Shown: positions 24,277-37,325, counted from the stretch's first letter. The stretch: 64,000 bases of DNA from Sialis fuliginosa (GCA_961205875.1 OY540821.1:16306001-16370000); one strand, 5' to 3'. Notes: generated from the letters alone by a model not told the origin. Translations and numbers: made by a program.

Positions 24277-24386
24277 TCTGTCATGAGTGTCATGGGACTT
24301 CTTATACGTATGACAAAGATTGAACAGTGTACGTGTTTGCCGTAGGTACCATGGGACTTTCTTATACGTAATACTGAGGGTGATTC
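24277..24386 (+). repeat. 'CCCATGG.CTTTCTTATACGTA' repeat, copy 1
   Basis: Two tandem versions of CATGGGACTT(T)CTTATACGTA. The inverse form is at 58632-58750 inside the large hAT-like element, and a partial form is at 44075-44135. Confidence 0.65.
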
Positions 24387-24491
24387 TAATTAATTATTGT
24401 AACTAAACCATATTATATTATATTTACATTTTTAGAACAACCATTTACTTTTAAAACACACGCGGACGAATCCGCGGGGGAAATGTTAGTA

Positions 24492-25024
24492 AGGTAGTGG
24501 CACCAGTCTTGGCAAGGACCCCAGTAATGGAAATTTTTTAATAAAATGTACTGAATTAGAAATATGTGTTGATATTTGATTACTACCATTTCTGAATATT
24601 AATTTATATACACATTTAACTGTCTTACAACGTGATTTGATGACAATCGGCCAATAGGTGTCAAAATGGTGGAGATTTAAACTAATTATTTGTATAATTT
24701 ATTTATTAATTATTATATTATCATAGCAACTGTTTTAAATTGTTTCAAATTTGACAATTCTTTCTTTTATAAAAGTTTCTATCACTGCGTGCTCATTACT
24801 GGTTTCATCTTTGCCATTACTGGAGGAAAAAACATGAACAAAATAAAAGGCTACAATTTAAAAAACAAACTATATTTGCAGATTTTGGTAATTAAATTGA
24901 TTAAATAAAGAGTTACTTGTTTTATTAGTAACATGAGTTCATGATAATTACAAAAAACAAACCCATTAATTAAAAAAAAAACGAAAACTTGCTCTTATAC
25001 CAGCCATAACTGGTGCCTTTACCT
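24492..25024 (+). mobile_element. AGGTACTGG-family MITE, copy 3 (complete ends)
   Basis: AGGTAGTGGCACCAG at 24492 and CTGGTGCCTTTACCT to 25024, with TA on both sides (24490-24491, 25025-25026). The interior is collinear with copies at 38.6 and 48.0 kb. Confidence 0.8.
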
Positions 25025-25384
25025 TACTTTGATTATTTGTATCGAAATAAAACTACAATAAAAAAACAGAAAATTGTTTTATACTTTATATTATTATAAG
25101 CAAAATAATGTCTGGTATATTGTGACAAATTTAACTACGTTAAATTGCACATTTTTATTTTATAAAAAATATTTTTTCATGTAAAAACCGAACAAAAGGG
25201 TAAACTTTCTTGAAAACTCCCTCCGCACAAAACGTGTTAAATATATTTTTCCATTCAATACAATTATATTATATTTATACAGTACCTTCCACATACAACT
25301 TTTATCAGGAAGGTATTGTTATGATGTGTACTGCGTACAGTAGCGTATCATCAAAATTTTCATCATTTCTGTTATAAGGTTATC

Positions 25385-25490
25385 AATCTACGTCCGTGTA
25401 CCAAATTTCATCTTAATCGGTATAATATTTATATAGACATATAGACAGACGGACAGAGGGCTTCTAGTTTTCTACGGAACCCTAATAAAG
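25385..25490 (+). repeat. 'CGGACAGAGGG..TACGGAACCCTAA' dispersed repeat fragment
   Basis: ACCAAATTTCATCTTAATCG, then a GACAGACGGACAGAG tract and TACGGAACCCTAATAAAG. This is a common insect interspersed-repeat tail. No coding sequence. Confidence 0.5.
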
Positions 25491-25559
25491 TTGATTTTTT
25501 CGATCTCATCTATTAGTTTTATTCTCTACTGGAAAAACGGAGAAACTGTGGTTTCTAGT

Positions 25560-25692
25560 CACTTAAACTAAAAATATATACACCTTAACCACAAGTCTGG
25601 AACTGTTAGGTTCCTGATGAGGACTTCTTGTGAAGTCGAAACACGTGTCGATTGTTTTATTGTGGTTAAGGTGTATATTTTTAGTTTAAGTG
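25560..25692 (+). ncRNA. Hammerhead-ribozyme-like core inside a 33-bp inverted repeat (Penelope type)
   Basis: CTGATGA (25614-25620) is followed by one extra G, a 6-bp stem GACTTC/GAAGTC with loop TTGT, then GAAA (25638-25641) and ACACGTGT with C at 25649. These are the conserved parts of a hammerhead: CUGANGA box, stem II, GAAA box, stem III, and an unpaired H17 (C). Stem III is a palindrome without a loop, as in the minimalist hammerheads described in the direct repeats of Penelope-like elements, which are thought to act as dimers. The unit is enclosed by perfect 33-bp inverted arms (25560-25592, 25660-25692) that could extend stem I. The stem I bases next to the core pair poorly and the extra G is non-canonical, so activity is uncertain. 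Confidence 0.6.
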
Positions 25693-28094
25693 AGTTTTAT
25701 TCTCATTTAGAAACCGTTGCAAACTGACCTAAAATTTCTACGCCCCTGGAAATGTACATATTCTACAAGAAGCACGTTTTTCCCTAATCTCGAACGCAGT
25801 TTTATTATTTGGAAGCTAATCTAAACATTGAGTACGATAAACACGGCCTGTACATACAATACGAGATTCAATTTTATGTTGCGAATAGAAAAACTTTATG
25901 TGAGGTATGTATACTATTGTATACTTGCGACGATGGAGATAAATAAAAGGAAAATAACATCAGGGACGAACATGAAAAGGAGGAGAAGTAAAGAAGCGTA
26001 GCATTCTGGATCAAATTCCAAATACAAATATGTGTATTTCTTTCATATTGATACAATCGATATATTATATTATTCTTCAAAAAAATGATAAATTTACACA
26101 ATTTTTTTTTTTTAATACATAAATAGTATTATGATTTCAATCAGGTAACTAATACGAAATTTACTTTTTATTTTTTTAATCCAATTTAAAAAACTTTAAT
26201 CAAAAAATTAAAAACGTTAGGTCATACAGAATATATGTTATTTTTTTCAATTCAATAAATTCATATTTACAAGCCCAATGTGGAAATACAAAATTTAGTT
26301 TTTTGATTTTTTATAATATTACATTTTTCACTCATTAAAACTAATCAAATGTTTTGAGTTTTAATTGTACCTTGTAGATCTATAATTTGAGACCAGAACC
26401 CGAGTGGTAGCTGCTTTGAATGTCGAGATATACTGATTTTAAATTTACGCTAGCGCGTAAAACTGATCTCTGCACGTTACATCAAGTTTATGAAATTCTG
26501 AAATTTGAAACACTAGACGTTATTCACTGTTTCTTTGTTTAATTCTATTCGCCTTTTTTTTATATCATTTTGCAGTAGCCAAAAAAATTGATAAAAAATT
26601 ATATTTTTGTGTACAACATAAGTTATGATTATCGAATTTTATTCAATAAAAAAATGGAATGGTCCCTTAAGAAATATTTTTTTAAATATCATGTTTTCAG
26701 AAGGAAAATATTGTTTTAAGTATTTCTCTATTCTTTATAGTCGTATCTAAAAGAAAAAGAATAAATATTTGGGCAATAATAAACATGAAATTCAATATAA
26801 TATTTTATAAAGTTGGCAAACTGACAATATTCAACAAAGAGTACCAACAATCTTATTTTATGATTTTACATATTCTTCTATCTACCATGTAATTAATTTC
26901 TTCCAGGAATTTTATTTTATTTTACTAGAATGAAGAGTAAATTTAATTAATCTGCATAATGAAAAAAATTCTTGTAAAAGAACTGTAGATTTTTAATTTA
27001 CACTTTTTATACTTGACGTATAAATATATAATCATTCATTCAAAAGAATGAATTAATTTCGCTCATGAGTTAATGCGGAATAAACACTTTTTGAGAATTT
27101 TAATTTTAACATTTTCAAAGATATCTCAATTAATTAATCTAATTTAAATTTTTCAACTTCGTGAGTTTGATATACATTCTCAACGGTTTTTTCAAGAAAT
27201 TAAACAATCATTTCACTCTACTGAAATATTATAAAATATGTTTTTCATTTCAAGCATAAAATTACAAAAAATACATCAAATAATTATTAAAATAATTTTG
27301 TTTAAAAAAAACCTAACTTACGCTTTAAATAATATTCTCGATTAACTGTTAATTTTTTTTACACTAGTTGTAAACCACCCTGTATATCAATGGCTCCCAT
27401 AAAAAAAAACTAAAAATCCTAGTTACACTACTGCATCTTTAAGGACTCTGCTATTTCTCAAGCTACCTACAATTATTGGTCATTATTAGCGATAAAATTA
27501 CATTATTCGTTGCCACCTTGTTACTAGCATATGTGATATGATCTTTAAGGATAATTGGGGATCTATCAACACCCCCATAGAGCTTATATAAGATTTAGAT
27601 CTGACTTGAAGTCCATCTACCCTAAGGGTCTGTAAAATAAATAATTTATAGCATCTTTTTTGAAACAAATCTCCTATAAAAAAGTTCATTACAACTTGTA
27701 TGTGTAGTAAAATATTCTCTTACAAAGATATATCTCCATTTGCATAATTTAGCACGAGGAAGCTCTGTGCAATTACTTGGCAGATGATTTTTTTTTATTT
27801 CTTTTAAAACAACTGACTATTTTGTTTAATTTTTATAATACGCAGTCGGAAATTTTTGGCTTTACTGGACACCATCTCGACCCAATTATTCTGTTATATC
27901 AATATTTTACTGTGCTTTAATGGCTGCAACTTCTCAAAACAATATACTATTCTGTGCAATATGGGGTGATCTCTCTTAGATTTACAGAAATATAGGTAAA
28001 GATTTTTACATTAACGTTCGCTAACAGTGGGGTAAGTATAAATAATCAATCAATCAATCATTTTTCTAATATTCATACATTCGTAAAGTGTATA
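25693..28094. other. AT-rich intergenic DNA
   Basis: 27743-27790 is one end of the 'AGCACGAGGAAGC' repeat family (also 41.4, 42.6 and 47.55 kb). 28025-28040 (CAGTGGGGTAAGT) is a lone end of the 'CAGTGGGG' MITE type. The rest shows no gene or repeat that I recognise. Confidence 0.5.
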
Positions 28095-30281
28095 CAGGGT
28101 GTCCAAGATAAGCATGAAATGTATGGGGATTTCCTAAACGGATTTTGTTAAATGAGATTAATTATTTTTAAGGAAGATGTGAGTATTACTACATCAAAAA
28201 ATATTAATAATTCTATGGTATGTGGTTTAGGTGGTATACCCAAAAATCTGAAAATTCGTAAATTTTTTAAATGGCTATAACTTTTTTGTCAAAATAGATA
28301 GGTACTTTTTGTTTGCGGTTTCTTAAAAAACTGTTTATGTAGAATTGATTGGTGTATTTATAATTTTTATATCACTTTTTGTTTCCGAGTTACAAGCCTT
28401 AACTTTAATTTTTCTTATGAACTACTCAGTTTGTAAGTAAGAACATTTTTTCGTACCTAATAGTTCATTGTTTTCAAATATTCATTTGTTATTTTGATTG
28501 TTTTTATTGTGATTTTTGTTTTTCATGGGCTACTTAAATGTTTGTAATAAAATACTTTATAAATATCACTAGTATTTAGTACTTCGACTTATTTTCGAAA
28601 ATAAATATAACAAATGACATATCGTTGTACAAAACACGTTTAAATATGCTATAATAATCCGAAAGAAACACTTGATCTTCTCTTATTAGACTTTTACCAT
28701 TACAATCAAAAAATTCAAATCACCCATACAAATGCTACTCGACCGTCTGAAATATCCCTAAAGTTATGTACTGGTCTACACCCACTCTAAAAGTACAACA
28801 ATGGTCCAAACTTATCCTACAGATACTACAATGCACTAAACTCGCCTTACAAATACTTCTTTGACGTTTTCAAACTCCCTACAAAGTTTAGAAACTGCCC
28901 GAGTTGTAAAAAATTCAACACACATCTATCGATTTAATGCAGCCGCTCTATGAATATTACATTCATTGTTTCGGATTCAGTTTGCAACAATATACAAAAG
29001 GTCTCTGCTGTCAAAATATGCTTTTGTGTTACTATGATTGATATTGTTGGAAATGTTTTTGATAAAATCTGAACGGCAAAAAAGGTTACACAATGTAATT
29101 GTAATTGACTTTCGCAATATATTACAACAGAACCACTTAGCATATTTCAATTAGAACATTCGAATGCAGTGAATTCAAATATTTTATTGTATTTTATTGT
29201 CGAATCGTTGGTTAGAAAATATATGCATAAAGGCGAAATATATTTATAAGTAATTTTGCTTTAATTTAACTCTAATTTTAATATGTGTTGACTGTAGGTG
29301 TATACATTATACAGGATGTCCAAGAAAAGTGTGATTTCCTAAACGATAAGAGATACATTTATTATACTTATTAAGGGGTTAGTATTACTTTATCAAAATA
29401 TATTAATAATTCTAAAATCTGAAAATTCGGAATTTATTTAAATGGCTATAACTTTTTTGTCAAAGTAGATAAGTTCTTTTTGTTTACGGTTTCTTAAAGC
29501 ACTTTTTGTGTAGAATTGATTGGTGTATTTAGAATTTTTATATCACTTATAGTTTCCGAGTCATAAGCTCTAACTTTAATTTTTCTTAGTGATATTTATA
29601 AAGTATTTTATTACAAACATTTAAGTAGGTCATGAAAAATAGAAGTTGTTAAACAAAAATCACAATAACAACAATTAAAAAAACAAATGAAAACAATAAA
29701 CTATTACAAAAAAAAATGTTCTTACTTTTTACGAAAATAAATATGACGAGTTACATATCGTTGTAAAGTAAAGTAAAAAAACACGTTCAAATAACTAAAG
29801 TCAAGGCTTGTAACTCGGAAACTAAAATTGATATAAAAAATCTAAATACACTAATCAATTCTATACAAAAAGTGCTTTAAGAAACCGAAAATAAAAGGTA
29901 CCTGTATAATTTGACAAATATCTTATAGCCATTTAAATAATTTTCAAATTTTCAGATTTTTGGGTATAACCACATATTTTATGTGTTAATACTCACCCCT
30001 TCCTTCCAAATAATTAATCTTATTTAACCGAATCTGTATCTCTTACCATTTAGGAATTTCCCATGCATTTCACGCCAATCAATTTTACACAAAAAATGTC
30101 CTAGCTACTTAAATAAATTCTGGATTTTCACTTTTTTGGATATACCGTCCAAACCTTATTAATTTTTTCTTATTTGATGTAGTAATAGTCACATTTTTCT
30201 TACAAATAATTTAACCTAATCTCTTATATATTATAGTTACTGAGATCCCCACGCTGAAAAAGATATTTGGGACATCCGGTA
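28095..30281. mobile_element. Nested foldback MITE complex with CAGG.TGTCC ends
   Basis: An outer left arm starts at 28095 (CAGGGTGTCCAAGATAAG, after TA). A second copy starts at 29312 (CAGGATGTCCAAGAAAAG, after TA) and is mirrored around about 29700 up to about 30076. A further right arm with GGGACATCCGGT ends at about 30281. The shared interior block is AATGGCTATAACTTTTTTG. The simplest reading is one foldback element inserted into, or recombined with, another. Confidence 0.7.
28716..28905 (+). repeat. Degenerate 30-34 bp tandem repeat
   Basis: About five units of the form CCTACAAATACTACAATG..CAAACTC are recognisable, for example TCCTACAGATACTACAATGC and CCTTACAAATACTTCTTTGA. Strongly diverged. 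No coding interpretation. Confidence 0.5.
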
Positions 30282-32465
30282 TGTGATAATATATTTTGTA
30301 TATTCAAATTAATTTAAAATTATACAACCCGTATTTCAGTAGGTTAAATATTCACTTCCCTTTAGAAAAACTTAAAAAGACATATGCAAATTATGTATGT
30401 AAATACAAATATAATATAAGTGGATTTTGGTGTATAAAAAAAAACATCGAAATAAAACATGATACATTTAACTGTTTTGCATTGCAAATACTTTACGTTA
30501 ACTTATATAAAAAAAAGAAAATCTATCTGACAATGGTTTTAAAAGGAGACACAAAAAAGGAAGAAAAATTCCACTGACTTGGAAAATAAGTAACGTCATT
30601 GTCAACGAAAAAACAAAATGAAAATTGTCTAACTTTGAATGTGAAAAAGGATAAAAAAAAATTTTATATATGGGGTGAAATGTGTCCAAATCTGACAGAA
30701 AAAAATATACTGCTATTACATTTAACTTTAAAATAAATTAAAATCTGACCGCAGCTTATTTTTTTTTATTTTTTAAGGTAATTTTCAAAAATTGTTTTTA
30801 TTATTATTATAAATAATAATCAATTGTTAAGAAGAGTGATTCATAAAACAATAATAATTAATTAATGTTTTCGAATGGTCTACAACAATTGTCTCATTCT
30901 AAAACGATCACAAAGCTTCTCGTATCTTCGATATTGTGAGGAAGCAAAAATTTTCACTGACAATGAATACCTACTTGTGATAGCTAATATAACAATGTAT
31001 TTTTTGTATATTATACGATTGATATCCAGAAAATATACGAACCAAATTATAAATATTATATTCATGCTCACAAGAACATATAAAAAAAACCTTCTCGAGA
31101 AAGACACTAATTGTGAAGAATATATGAAAATTTATGCGTTTTGTTATGATTTGGAAAACACGAAAATTTACGAGCTGCAAATGAATGTAAGGAAAATTAA
31201 GATGGTAACTCGAGTACCTGTGAAGTTTTTATATATATGTATATATAAAACATGAACGAAATTAATTATATTTTTCTCTACAGAAAATTCAATTCCATAT
31301 TCTATTAAATTAAAATGTATGTACTAATATAATATATAAATATTTAACTGAAAATAACTGAATATAAATTGTTTTTATCTTTTATTTTCTTCAAAATTTT
31401 AGATTTTTTTCTTTATAAAAAAGTTGCATAAAAAATTAATAATAAATTTGAAAATCTTTGCTTACTTCTAAGTATTTTTCATGTATTACAAGTTATTTCA
31501 ACAAATTTAATTTTTTTACGTTCAGCAAACAGTTAATTTAAAGACAGTAGAAAAACGCGTACCACATAAGTGTTTTGTTCTTTTGCAAAAGAGAATTCTC
31601 TATAAAAACATGGTATTACATATTCTCTTTCACCCACACCCACCGACTTAAAACAAACAACTTGCGTGTGTCTGTATATTAGTTACAGTACAGTGGCGTC
31701 CGCGATTTAAAATAACAAATAAAAAAAAAATTGATTTCTCGATAAAATTTACACATTAATTTATTCAACTATTTTGTGAAGCTAGTCACTTTTGCTTCTG
31801 AAAATTAAAATATAGGGGCATATTTTTAATTTTCGTACTGTATAAAATGTAACATTACTCATTCTTTTTGTTTTATAAGAAAACTGCTGAACTGATTTGA
31901 TCAAACTTTCACTGTAGAATAAATTGAGGGGATATGTAATAATTAATTTATAAAAAATATATTTTCCAACAAAAATATATTTTATTGAATATAATATTAA
32001 TTTTAAAACATCCAGTTACACAGAATTTCACCAATTTTGAAATAAACATGGATGAAGTAAATGGGGTATTAAGTGATCCCATTTAATAATGTATTTAGCT
32101 GCCACTGAATATAGACAAAAAGAATATTATGCAGAGTTTATATTTTTGTTGTTATTTGAGATTGTCACCGATACGAAAATTGTGCTTTTCACTTAACAAC
32201 TTATCCTCTACGTTGTACCAACTATCAATATATTCCACTGTTTTTATTATTTCCAACTCTAGTTTTATGTGAATTGATATAATATTGACTAAACAGTTTT
32301 TTCACATCAGATTTTCTTATATGAATGTACAGTGGTGTACATAATATGTATCTTTAATATTTCATATCCTTTCTAGTAAATTGTAAAACATTTCTGTGTC
32401 TTTCATCACTTTTTTAGAATAATAAAAAAAAGCAATTAAATAAAATTTTAAGGGGTTTATTGAAC
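30282..32465. other. AT-rich intergenic DNA
   Basis: 30880-30960 is a piece of the repeat at 11.95 kb. The 126-codon frame at 30875-31255, the longest in the window, begins in that repeat and has only AT-biased composition with no domain that I recognise, so I do not call it a gene. Confidence 0.5.
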
Positions 32466-32690
32466 ATGTCTCAAGCTGACATATTAACTATTCAACTTAT
32501 TTGTTAAATTTTCAATTTAAATTTCTTAATAATAGCCGAAGGAGCATACGAAGGTCTTCGGGCATTAGATAGTCTTAAAGATAATGGTGTAAGCTATATT
32601 TTAAAAAAAAACTGGAGTCTCCTCGATCGCCCCAAGCTGACATATTAACTATTCAACTTATTTGTTAAATTTTCAATTTAATGAATATAT
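32466..32690 (+). repeat. Satellite monomers, variant with 161-bp period
   Basis: CAAGCTGACATATTAACTAT occurs at 32472 and 32633 (period 161), with GGAGCATACGAAGGTCTTCG and CTGGAGTCTCCTCGATCG between them. This is the same unit as the large array at 59-61 kb but lacks the roughly 20-bp TTTTTTAGTTTTAACTTG expansion of that array. Confidence 0.8.
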
Positions 32691-34158
32691 AACCAATTAC
32701 ACTGATATTGCTGCAAACTATAGTTTATTAATCATCCTATATTTGTGAAAATTTGATATTGAAGATAGCAAAAAACTGTTATTTAGAATGTAAATAGATA
32801 CAGTACAATATACAACAGTATTCACCTATTAAAATTGTTTCACGGAATTCCAGTATTTACCTAGACTACAGATAAACAAACAGATATTAAGTTTCTCTTT
32901 ACACAAGACAAAGAGATTTTCAATTTTCCCGCGAACAATAAACAACAGCGCTAGTGTCACCTCAAAGACTTCTGAATAAAATTTACCAACCTATTTTCTT
33001 GTTAAGTGAAGAGACAAAGAAGAACGAAAACACTTTTAATATTTTAAATTGATTCAAGTACACGTATCTCAAAAACTTCGCTGCGCCATTTTCTCTTATA
33101 TCAAAATGGCGTATACTATACATTGTATACACTAACATAAAATAGATCTAATCTGTTAATAGACTGCCTTACGTGCAACGCTAAAGAAAAGAGAAATTGA
33201 GGTGTGCTATATTTTTTAGATCTATAGGTACTATATTATAGAAAGGTAGATTTGTAAGATTAATTATTTCTACTCGATGATCTTAAAAATCACTGGACCG
33301 ATTTTCATAGTTTCATATTTTATATTATATAGGTTGTATATAAACTATAAACAATACTGCCGTGCTCAGGTAAAATCATAAAATTAAGAACGTTATTTCA
33401 ATAGAATATTGATTTTTTAAGTTTATCGAATATATCAAATTAATTACTTTTTCTTAAAATAAAAAAGCAGTAACTTTTAAACTATACATTGAAAAATATA
33501 CTGCCAAGAGTGGAGCAAGTACCTTAAATATCTATAGATTTTTTTTTAATAATTCCATTCTGTATAGCAAATATATACAGTCGCCCTAAGGCATTTTAAA
33601 ATTTCATTTTTATTATAACTTTCAACAAATCGTTTATTCTGTAATGTTCTATTGAATTCAGTAGGTCTATAAAAGTACCTAATAAAATAAATTTTATACT
33701 GTAAAATATGCAGTAAAAAAAGCCGTTATTGATATAATGCAATATCAAAAATAATAACAAACGACTACTCTTAAAAACATCTACAAAAAATATTTTTTAA
33801 ATAGGTGCGATATTTACACTTTCATATTAAAACTAGTAAAAACCTGATTGTTTTAAAGATATGAAGGAAAGATTAAAGATAAGCATTTATTAATTATAGT
33901 AACGCCACTGACTTTTAGGGTTTTTCTCAGTTACTGGCGCTTTTTTCTACCAGCATAATATTTAGTGGAATTTTCGAAGCGTGTTGTAATAGTTATAACC
34001 TTTATAAAAATAAATTAATATTGCAAATGTTTAGGGAAGTAGATTAAGGAAAATATATGAATGAAATTATTAGTAACCCTTTGATAAATAGAGGAATAAA
34101 TTAAACTTACGAGGACTAAGGAAAGTATAAAACGGCATTAGAGGTAGAATTTTTATAG
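32691..34158. other. AT-rich intergenic DNA
   Basis: 33385-33490 is a dispersed repeat related to 53160-53290 (shared TTATTTCAATAGAATATT). No gene is seen. Confidence 0.5.
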
Positions 34159-34160
34159 TA

Positions 34161-34684
34161 CAGTAAAAGCTCCTTATTCGCGCTTCCTTCATTCGCGTTT
34201 TCACTATTCGCGGATTAAAAAAATGCGACTCAATTCCTATATTCGCGGCTAAAGATTTCTTTATTCGCGGATCTAATCAGGAAACGTGACATTTAATTTG
34301 AAAAATCTTAGTGAAGGTTTAAGAATGGCAAATGAGCTTTGTGATTTCTTTATGAAAATTGATCCGTCTATGGAACGAAGTCTTATTTTTAAGAGGCAAA
34401 TTGCTAATGCCACTGCTGAATATCAGTCTGAATTGAAGGAACTTTTAAAAACTGCCAAGCAAGAAAAAATTACAAAATTCTTTAAACCATTGCCTAAGCC
34501 TGAAGATAATAATTAATCAATATGGTCAAAAACTTCAATTAAATTGATTTTTTTATATTGTATTTGTTTATTTATTTTGTCACCTAGGAACGTATCCCAT
34601 ATAAATTACCATTCCGTATTCACGGTTTCTGTATTCGCGGCATATTTATGGAACATATACCCCACGAATAAAGAGCTTTTACTG
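34161..34684 (+). mobile_element. Tigger/pogo-like element, copy B (524 bp)
   Basis: Same termini and TA flanks (34159-34160 and 34685-34686) as copy A, with the same internal deletion endpoints. The two copies therefore descend from one already-deleted element that was mobilised by a transposase supplied in trans. Differences from copy A are few: a 10-bp indel in the 3' part and a handful of substitutions. Confidence 0.92.
34286..34516 (+). pseudogene. Tigger/pogo transposase C-terminal fragment with PIP box (copy B)
   Basis: The peptide has the same 76 residues as copy A, including QEKITKFF near the C-terminus. Compared with copy A the DNA differs at two codons (Phe TTC to TTT, Glu GAG to GAA), both silent. 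There is no ATG at the start and no catalytic domain. Confidence 0.75.
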
Positions 34685-34686
34685 TA

Positions 34687-36338
34687 TATGTAATTTAGGG
34701 TGTTTTTTTAAATAATTTTTTCGGTCCCTTTATCCTATGTTTTAGCTTTGATCAAAAGTTAACTGTCCCAAAATTTCAAACTCGTAGATCAAACCTATAA
34801 ACGGCGCAATTAACTTTTTATTTTTGTCAAGTCTATTTCGCTCTGCATATTTAGTTACCTTTAAATCTACATAATGATACATCTACATTCTACGTCGCTA
34901 TAAATTTTATTCATACATACTTTTCAGATACAACTTTAATCGATTTCTATGTTTCAGAAGTTATAAAAGAAAAAATTGTGATTTTTTTACAGAAGCGAAT
35001 ATAGTCTAGAAAATATATTCATCTTTTTATATAAAAGTTTTTCTCGTAATCTCGAAATAGACAAAGTTCTCATTTATATATGTATCAGTTTTTTACAAAG
35101 CTTTGTGGAAGAACTTACAGTAAAGCCGCGATAATTTGAATTATTCAGCAACTCGAATACATCAATTTTTTGTATTAAAACTTTTATAAAATTTTTACTT
35201 GCAAATTTATTTTTCGAAGAATACAACAACCGCGAAAGTTTTTGAGTATTCCAAATAAAAAACTTTTAATTAAAAAATTAATCTGCTAAAGGAAAAACAT
35301 TTCAAACACAATGGGGGTACTTTTGTCTGGAAATATCATGATATTTTTTATTAGGTGTTTTTTGTAATTTTTTTTTTATTGTACCGCAAAATCGGATCCG
35401 TCTGTAAGTCAGTCTGTCACAGCCTTCTAGATACAAAACTCTTTGACCTAGAAAAGTAGAAAGCTAGGTTTAGTTAAAATATGAATTTCGGTTCGAGTTC
35501 GGGTTTGGATTCAACATATTGCAAACTATTTGGGTTCAAAAAATATTATATTAGTAATCCCAAATACATTTCAGAATTATAATTCAACGCATAATTTGAA
35601 TTCGCGTAATTATGGTTGAAATTATTCGTATAATATTTAAAACAATTTACATTTTAAAACTTGATAAGCATACTTTTGTTAACTTGAGCGCTCGACTTTA
35701 AGGTTCTTTAGTGGAACTGTTAAATGTATAACTTTTGGAAAACTTGGATCAACTTAAAAGAAGATTACACAGTTTTTGAATATAATTTAAAGTTTTTAAT
35801 AAAATAAAACTTTAAAATCTTTTATTCAAGATGCATAAATTATTATTAATTTATACAGTACTAGAATTCGTCTTTGTATTATTAAAATTTAATTAGTACA
35901 TTTAATATTTCTACAGGTCGATTCGGATGTAGCCTAGTACCCCGAGCGATGATCCAGCCTCCCCCCCCTAAAACCGACACTGTGAATAACATAACCTTGA
36001 CAATTTAAAAATGCAAATTTTTAAAAGATTGTTTTTATCATTTTGAATCTGACAGCTAATTTGTCGTACCGTGTAAAGAAATAAATTTTAATGAAATTAC
36101 AATGGAAAAGTAAAACAAACTTTAGTCAGAAAATTGTATTGTGTAAAATTATTGTTTGTTTAACAAAATCGTTAAATTTATTAACCCGACCGTTTTGAAT
36201 GAATTTTCCAAAGAAAATTACTTAATGCAAACGGCGGCCGTTCACAATCAAAAATATTATATTATATTATATTTTAAAAACTCAGTTTCAGAAGTATAGT
36301 AATAAATTAACAAAAGAGTCGACGTACTGAGTACTATA
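34687..36338. other. AT-rich intergenic DNA
   Basis: No recognisable gene. A C-rich patch lies at 35950-35975. ATATTATATTATATTATA-type low complexity at 36255-36272. Confidence 0.5.
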
Positions 36339-36735
36339 CAGTGTATTCCAAGTTGATTAAGACATAGGAAATTTAACATGGGGGCAATTAGAAGTGTTGT
36401 AGTAACCTTTGGTTAAATTTAACGATGTGTGATTGGTGCATTTTGAAATACCGCCTCGAAACTAACTGATAAATTTTAAATTAATCAACAGTATTTTGTT
36501 TTCAACTTTTATAAAGAATAAAATACATTAATGAAATTAAAGTAAGCATCCTAGATAAAATTATAATAATATATAAATTTGAAAACAAAATACTAATTAC
36601 TATTTTATTAAATTTTGTGGCGGCATTTCAAAATGCACCAATGACACATCGTTAAATTTGACCAAAGGTTACTACAACACTTCTAATTGTCACCATGTTA
36701 AATTTCATATGGTTTAATCAACTTGGAATACACTG
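36339..36735. mobile_element. 397-bp MITE with CAGTGTATTCCAAGTTG ends, copy 1
   Basis: Long inverted arms (the terminal 110 bp or so pair) with CAGTGTATTCC at 36339 and GGAATACACTG ending 36735. TA flanks both sides. Copy 2 is at 56567-56930. Mariner/pogo-type target. No transposase. Confidence 0.85.
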
Positions 36736-37325
36736 TATACATAGCAAGAAAAATATATTCAATGGTGGATTGAAAACATGTATAAATCCGACTCTCAAAG
36801 GAGCTACCCCCTCCCTCCTTCGCTAGGTTTGTGGTAATAGTACACCCTATTTTCCAAGTTACGCTATGCCACTGAAACATACATACATACTCACACACAC
36901 AACGCATTGTCTAACTTTTGATACGAATGACCCTATTATCTATTATTATACCTATATAATGCTAGTATCATATTCAAAGATAAATCAGCCATTTTGTACG
37001 AGAGCGAGTGAGAGAGAACAAATAATAGAAGAGAACGCGCAGAGTGGAGATTAATTATATGCGTTCGTTAGTAGTTTTATCATATTAAAATGTTTAATAT
37101 AATTTTAATTAACTTGCTTTATTTTCATCTGGTAAACAATTCAATGTAAGTACTCTAGCATTATGTTGCAAATATTAAAGCTAGTTTTACCTTTAGATTT
37201 TAACAATTTCTAAAGTAATCGATAAAAGTAGGCTTGTTAATATTGCAATTGTTTATGAATTTACAGAATTAAAACCTTATTAATGTGATTGGAATGCAAT
37301 AAATAAATATGCTGGTACTACAACA
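36736..37325. other. Intergenic DNA
   Basis: No gene is recognised. Short CACACATACATAC low-complexity tract at 36881-36900. Confidence 0.5.

Noticed and set aside
30875..31255. Longest open frame in the window (126 codons, plus strand)
   Set aside because: It starts inside a dispersed repeat, its composition is what AT-rich DNA gives by chance, and no motif or domain is visible.
36698..37054. Overlapping frames on both strands near 36.7-37.0 kb
   Set aside because: One covers the end of a MITE and the other a CACACA/CATACA tract. No protein features.
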